39,454 nucleotides of DNA, from NCBI GenBank assembly GCA_019242065.1, contig JAFAWJ010000023.1:1-39454 (forward strand), given 5' to 3'. Of this stretch, positions 38,133-39,454 are shown piece after piece; within the stretch, counting starts at the first letter, position 1; each line of letters starts with the position of its first letter. The stretch is from Chloroflexota bacterium (GTDB lineage Bacteria > Chloroflexota > UBA6077 > CF-72). A model generated the notes under the pieces. That model searched no databases and had not been told where the DNA came from. It saw nothing but the letters and a program-made list of their open reading frames with translations. A program made the position numbers and the translations under genes.

Positions 38133-39454
38133 TCAGGCGGAGCCGGCGATGGACTGCTGATATTCCTGGCGGATTTGCTCTCCGCCGCCGGCCTGCCAGT
38201 CCGCCACCAGTTGATCGTAGTCGCTCATCTGGCGGCGACCGACCACGATGTCCACCAATCCAGCATTCAGCGTGTCACTCAGCGTGAAGCCTTTGCTGAA
38301 GCTGGTGGCGGACACCTGGCCAAAGGTCGGGTCCGACACAGCTGACGGCATCAAGAGTTGTTCGGTCTGCTGCATCACGCTGGCGTAGTCCGGCAGGTCG
38401 GGTGAGAAGAAGACGAACGGATGCTGGGTGACGTACTTCCATGGCACGTAGTTCGCATCGTTGTTGCCCTGTGTGGTGAGCGTCGGATTGCCACTGGCGT
38501 CCAGCGTGTAGTCCACGTCTTTCAATCCAAATGTCAGGAGCTGGTCTTCGAGACTGCCGAATGGCGTCGCGAGCCAGTTCATGATCCGCAGCAACTCCTT
38601 CGTGCGTTCAGGCGTGCCCTTCTTGACGGCCGTCGCCCACAGGTGACCGCCGGTAATGAAGTGCGACGTCTTGCCACCATCCTGCCCCGGAAAGAGCGGC
38701 ACGGGGCGGACGGTGAAGATGCCCATCGCGTGTCGCCAGGCGTCCTGCCAGCCGTTGATGGGGTCGCGGTGAATCGCGAACTTCTGCGCATAGAATTGGG
38801 TGCGCGCGATGACGTTGCTGGCCATATTCAGCGAATCCGGGTGATACACACCGGCGGCGAACAGATCGCGGTCATACGCCACCGCGGCCTTGTACTCCTG
38901 CGTCTCGACGTCTTTGGTCAGCTTGCCACTGGAATCCATCGACCAGCCATTCGGCGCGCCGAAGATAGACGCGAACGTCGCCAGGTGCATCTGCGTATCC
39001 TGCGCGGCGGCGATGCCGTAAAAGCCGTCCTGGGGACGCGTGAGGGCCTGGAGGACGCGCTTGAAGTCGTCGGCGTTTTTGGGAATGTAGTCCTTGCCAA
39101 GTGCGGCGTCCCAGGCTTCGACGTTTTTGACGAACATCTGGCCTGGCAGGTAGCGGTGGATTGGCACCAGGTACAGGTGGCCCTGGTACGTGCAGCCGGC
39201 GTTTTTCCAGGTCTGCGTCGGAATGGCGGCGAGATTGGGGTAGTCTTTGGCCGCGTCACCGCCCAGATATGGCGTCAGATCCGCCGCTTTGGATTGCAGG
39301 AACTGGGGGAGACCATTGGCGGCGCCCAGCGTGCTGGACGAGCCACCCGCGGAGTAGATGTACATCATGTCGGGCATGTCGCCAGCCATGACCGTGCCGA
39401 GCTTGGCGGGATAATCCGCCTGGGTCACGACGTCGAACTGGACGTCGGCGTTCA
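38133..39454 (-). CDS. Extracellular solute-binding protein (family 1), 5' end missing
   Basis: 440 codons are visible and the frame stays open to the right edge, so the signal peptide and N-terminus lie outside the window. MAGDMPDMMYIYSAGGSSST, LVPIHRYLPGQMFVKNVEAW and TGGHLWATAVKKGTPERTKE are typical of large sugar-type or LipO-like binding lipoproteins, about 500-550 residues when complete. The ligand is probably a carbohydrate, but no permease or ATPase is visible to confirm it. Internal GTG or ATG codons near the edge should not be taken as the start. Confidence 0.88.
   Translation of the reverse strand, partial: NADVQFDVVTQADYPAKLGTVMAGDMPDMMYIYSAGGSSSTLGAANGLPQFLQSKAADLTPYLGGDAAKDYPNLAAIPTQTWKNAGCTYQGHLYLVPIHRYLPGQMFVKNVEAWDAALGKDYIPKNADDFKRVLQALTRPQDGFYGIAAAQDTQMHLATFASIFGAPNGWSMDSSGKLTKDVETQEYKAAVAYDRDLFAAGVYHPDSLNMASNVIARTQFYAQKFAIHRDPINGWQDAWRHAMGIFTVRPVPLFPGQDGGKTSHFITGGHLWATAVKKGTPERTKELLRIMNWLATPFGSLEDQLLTFGLKDVDYTLDASGNPTLTTQGNNDANYVPWKYVTQHPFVFFSPDLPDYASVMQQTEQLLMPSAVSDPTFGQVSATSFSKGFTLSDTLNAGLVDIVVGRRQMSDYDQLVADWQAGGGEQIRQEYQQSIAGSA

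Noticed and set aside
1..39454. tRNA, rRNA or other structured RNA genes, CRISPR arrays
   Set aside because: The few GGTTCGA-like stretches are within coding genes and lack a cloverleaf around them. No regularly spaced 25-40-bp direct repeats occur.
1..39454. Mobile element, transposase or integration boundary
   Set aside because: No transposase, integrase or terminal inverted repeats were recognised, and codon and base use look uniform across the window.

Overview
The window is 39.5 kb of GC-rich, gene-dense bacterial DNA carrying about 34 protein genes and no RNA genes, CRISPR array, insertion sequence or prophage that I can see. Thr/Pro/Ala-rich spacers behind the lipoprotein cysteines, a LysM/3D protein with Ala-Thr and Ser-rich linkers, many luciferase-like (LLM) oxidoreductases, solute-binding proteins in excess of ABC ATPases, and frequent GTG/TTG starts suggest a member of the Chloroflexota. 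This is an inference from style (roughly 50% sure); there is no phylogenetic marker in the window.

Layout. (1) 1-7561: a divergent intergenic region with a repeated palindrome, then three LLM flavin/F420-type oxidoreductases, a creatininase-family amidohydrolase, a class II aldolase, an acetamidase/formamidase and a sarcosine-oxidase-like flavoenzyme, which together look like catabolism of small C-N compounds. (2) 7569-12805: a soluble four-GAF histidine kinase, its NarL-type response regulator, a stand-alone receiver protein and a GH63/mannosylglycerate-hydrolase-like glycosidase. (3) 12879-14408: a Tat-exported purple acid phosphatase behind a PHO-box-like direct repeat. (4) 21842 down to 14379 (minus strand): livK-livG-livF-fused livHM, then a LysM/3D cell-wall protein and a dihydroorotase/allantoinase/hydantoinase-family enzyme, possibly one long unit. 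(5) 22095-24700: an IlvD/Edd dehydratase translationally coupled to a 2-keto-3-deoxy-pentonate dehydratase-like FAH protein, the signature pair of oxidative pentose (Weimberg-type) degradation. (6) 29389 down to 24682: a GntR/FCD regulator next to a family-5 solute-binding lipoprotein, an amidohydrolase and a PEP-mutase/isocitrate-lyase-like enzyme, with a series of GTNNAC palindromes upstream. (7) 29422-32369: nitroreductase, MetE-C-like methyltransferase, GNAT acetyltransferase, VOC protein. (8) 35449 down to 32366: an NMT1/THI5-like binding lipoprotein, an SsuC-type permease and an adenosine-deaminase-family enzyme. (9) 35487-38130: TMEM175-like channel, large three-part methyltransferase, UBP zinc-finger protein. 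(10) A partial sugar-type solute-binding protein runs off the right edge.

The most notable signals are structural. Many genes that begin transcription units have a TANNNT hexamer 6-11 nt before the start codon and no Shine-Dalgarno, while internal genes overlap or have Shine-Dalgarno sequences; this points to extensive leaderless transcription. The clearest case is a perfect 10-bp palindrome at 29401-29410 that supplies a TAGCAT hexamer on both strands, exactly 11 nt from each of two divergent ATGs. Other points: a dehydratase whose usual iron-sulphur cysteine is asparagine, a 45-bp tandem repeat between a binding-protein gene and its permease, three GntR-type palindromes spaced about 31 bp apart, and gene ends that overlap tail to tail by up to 30 bp.
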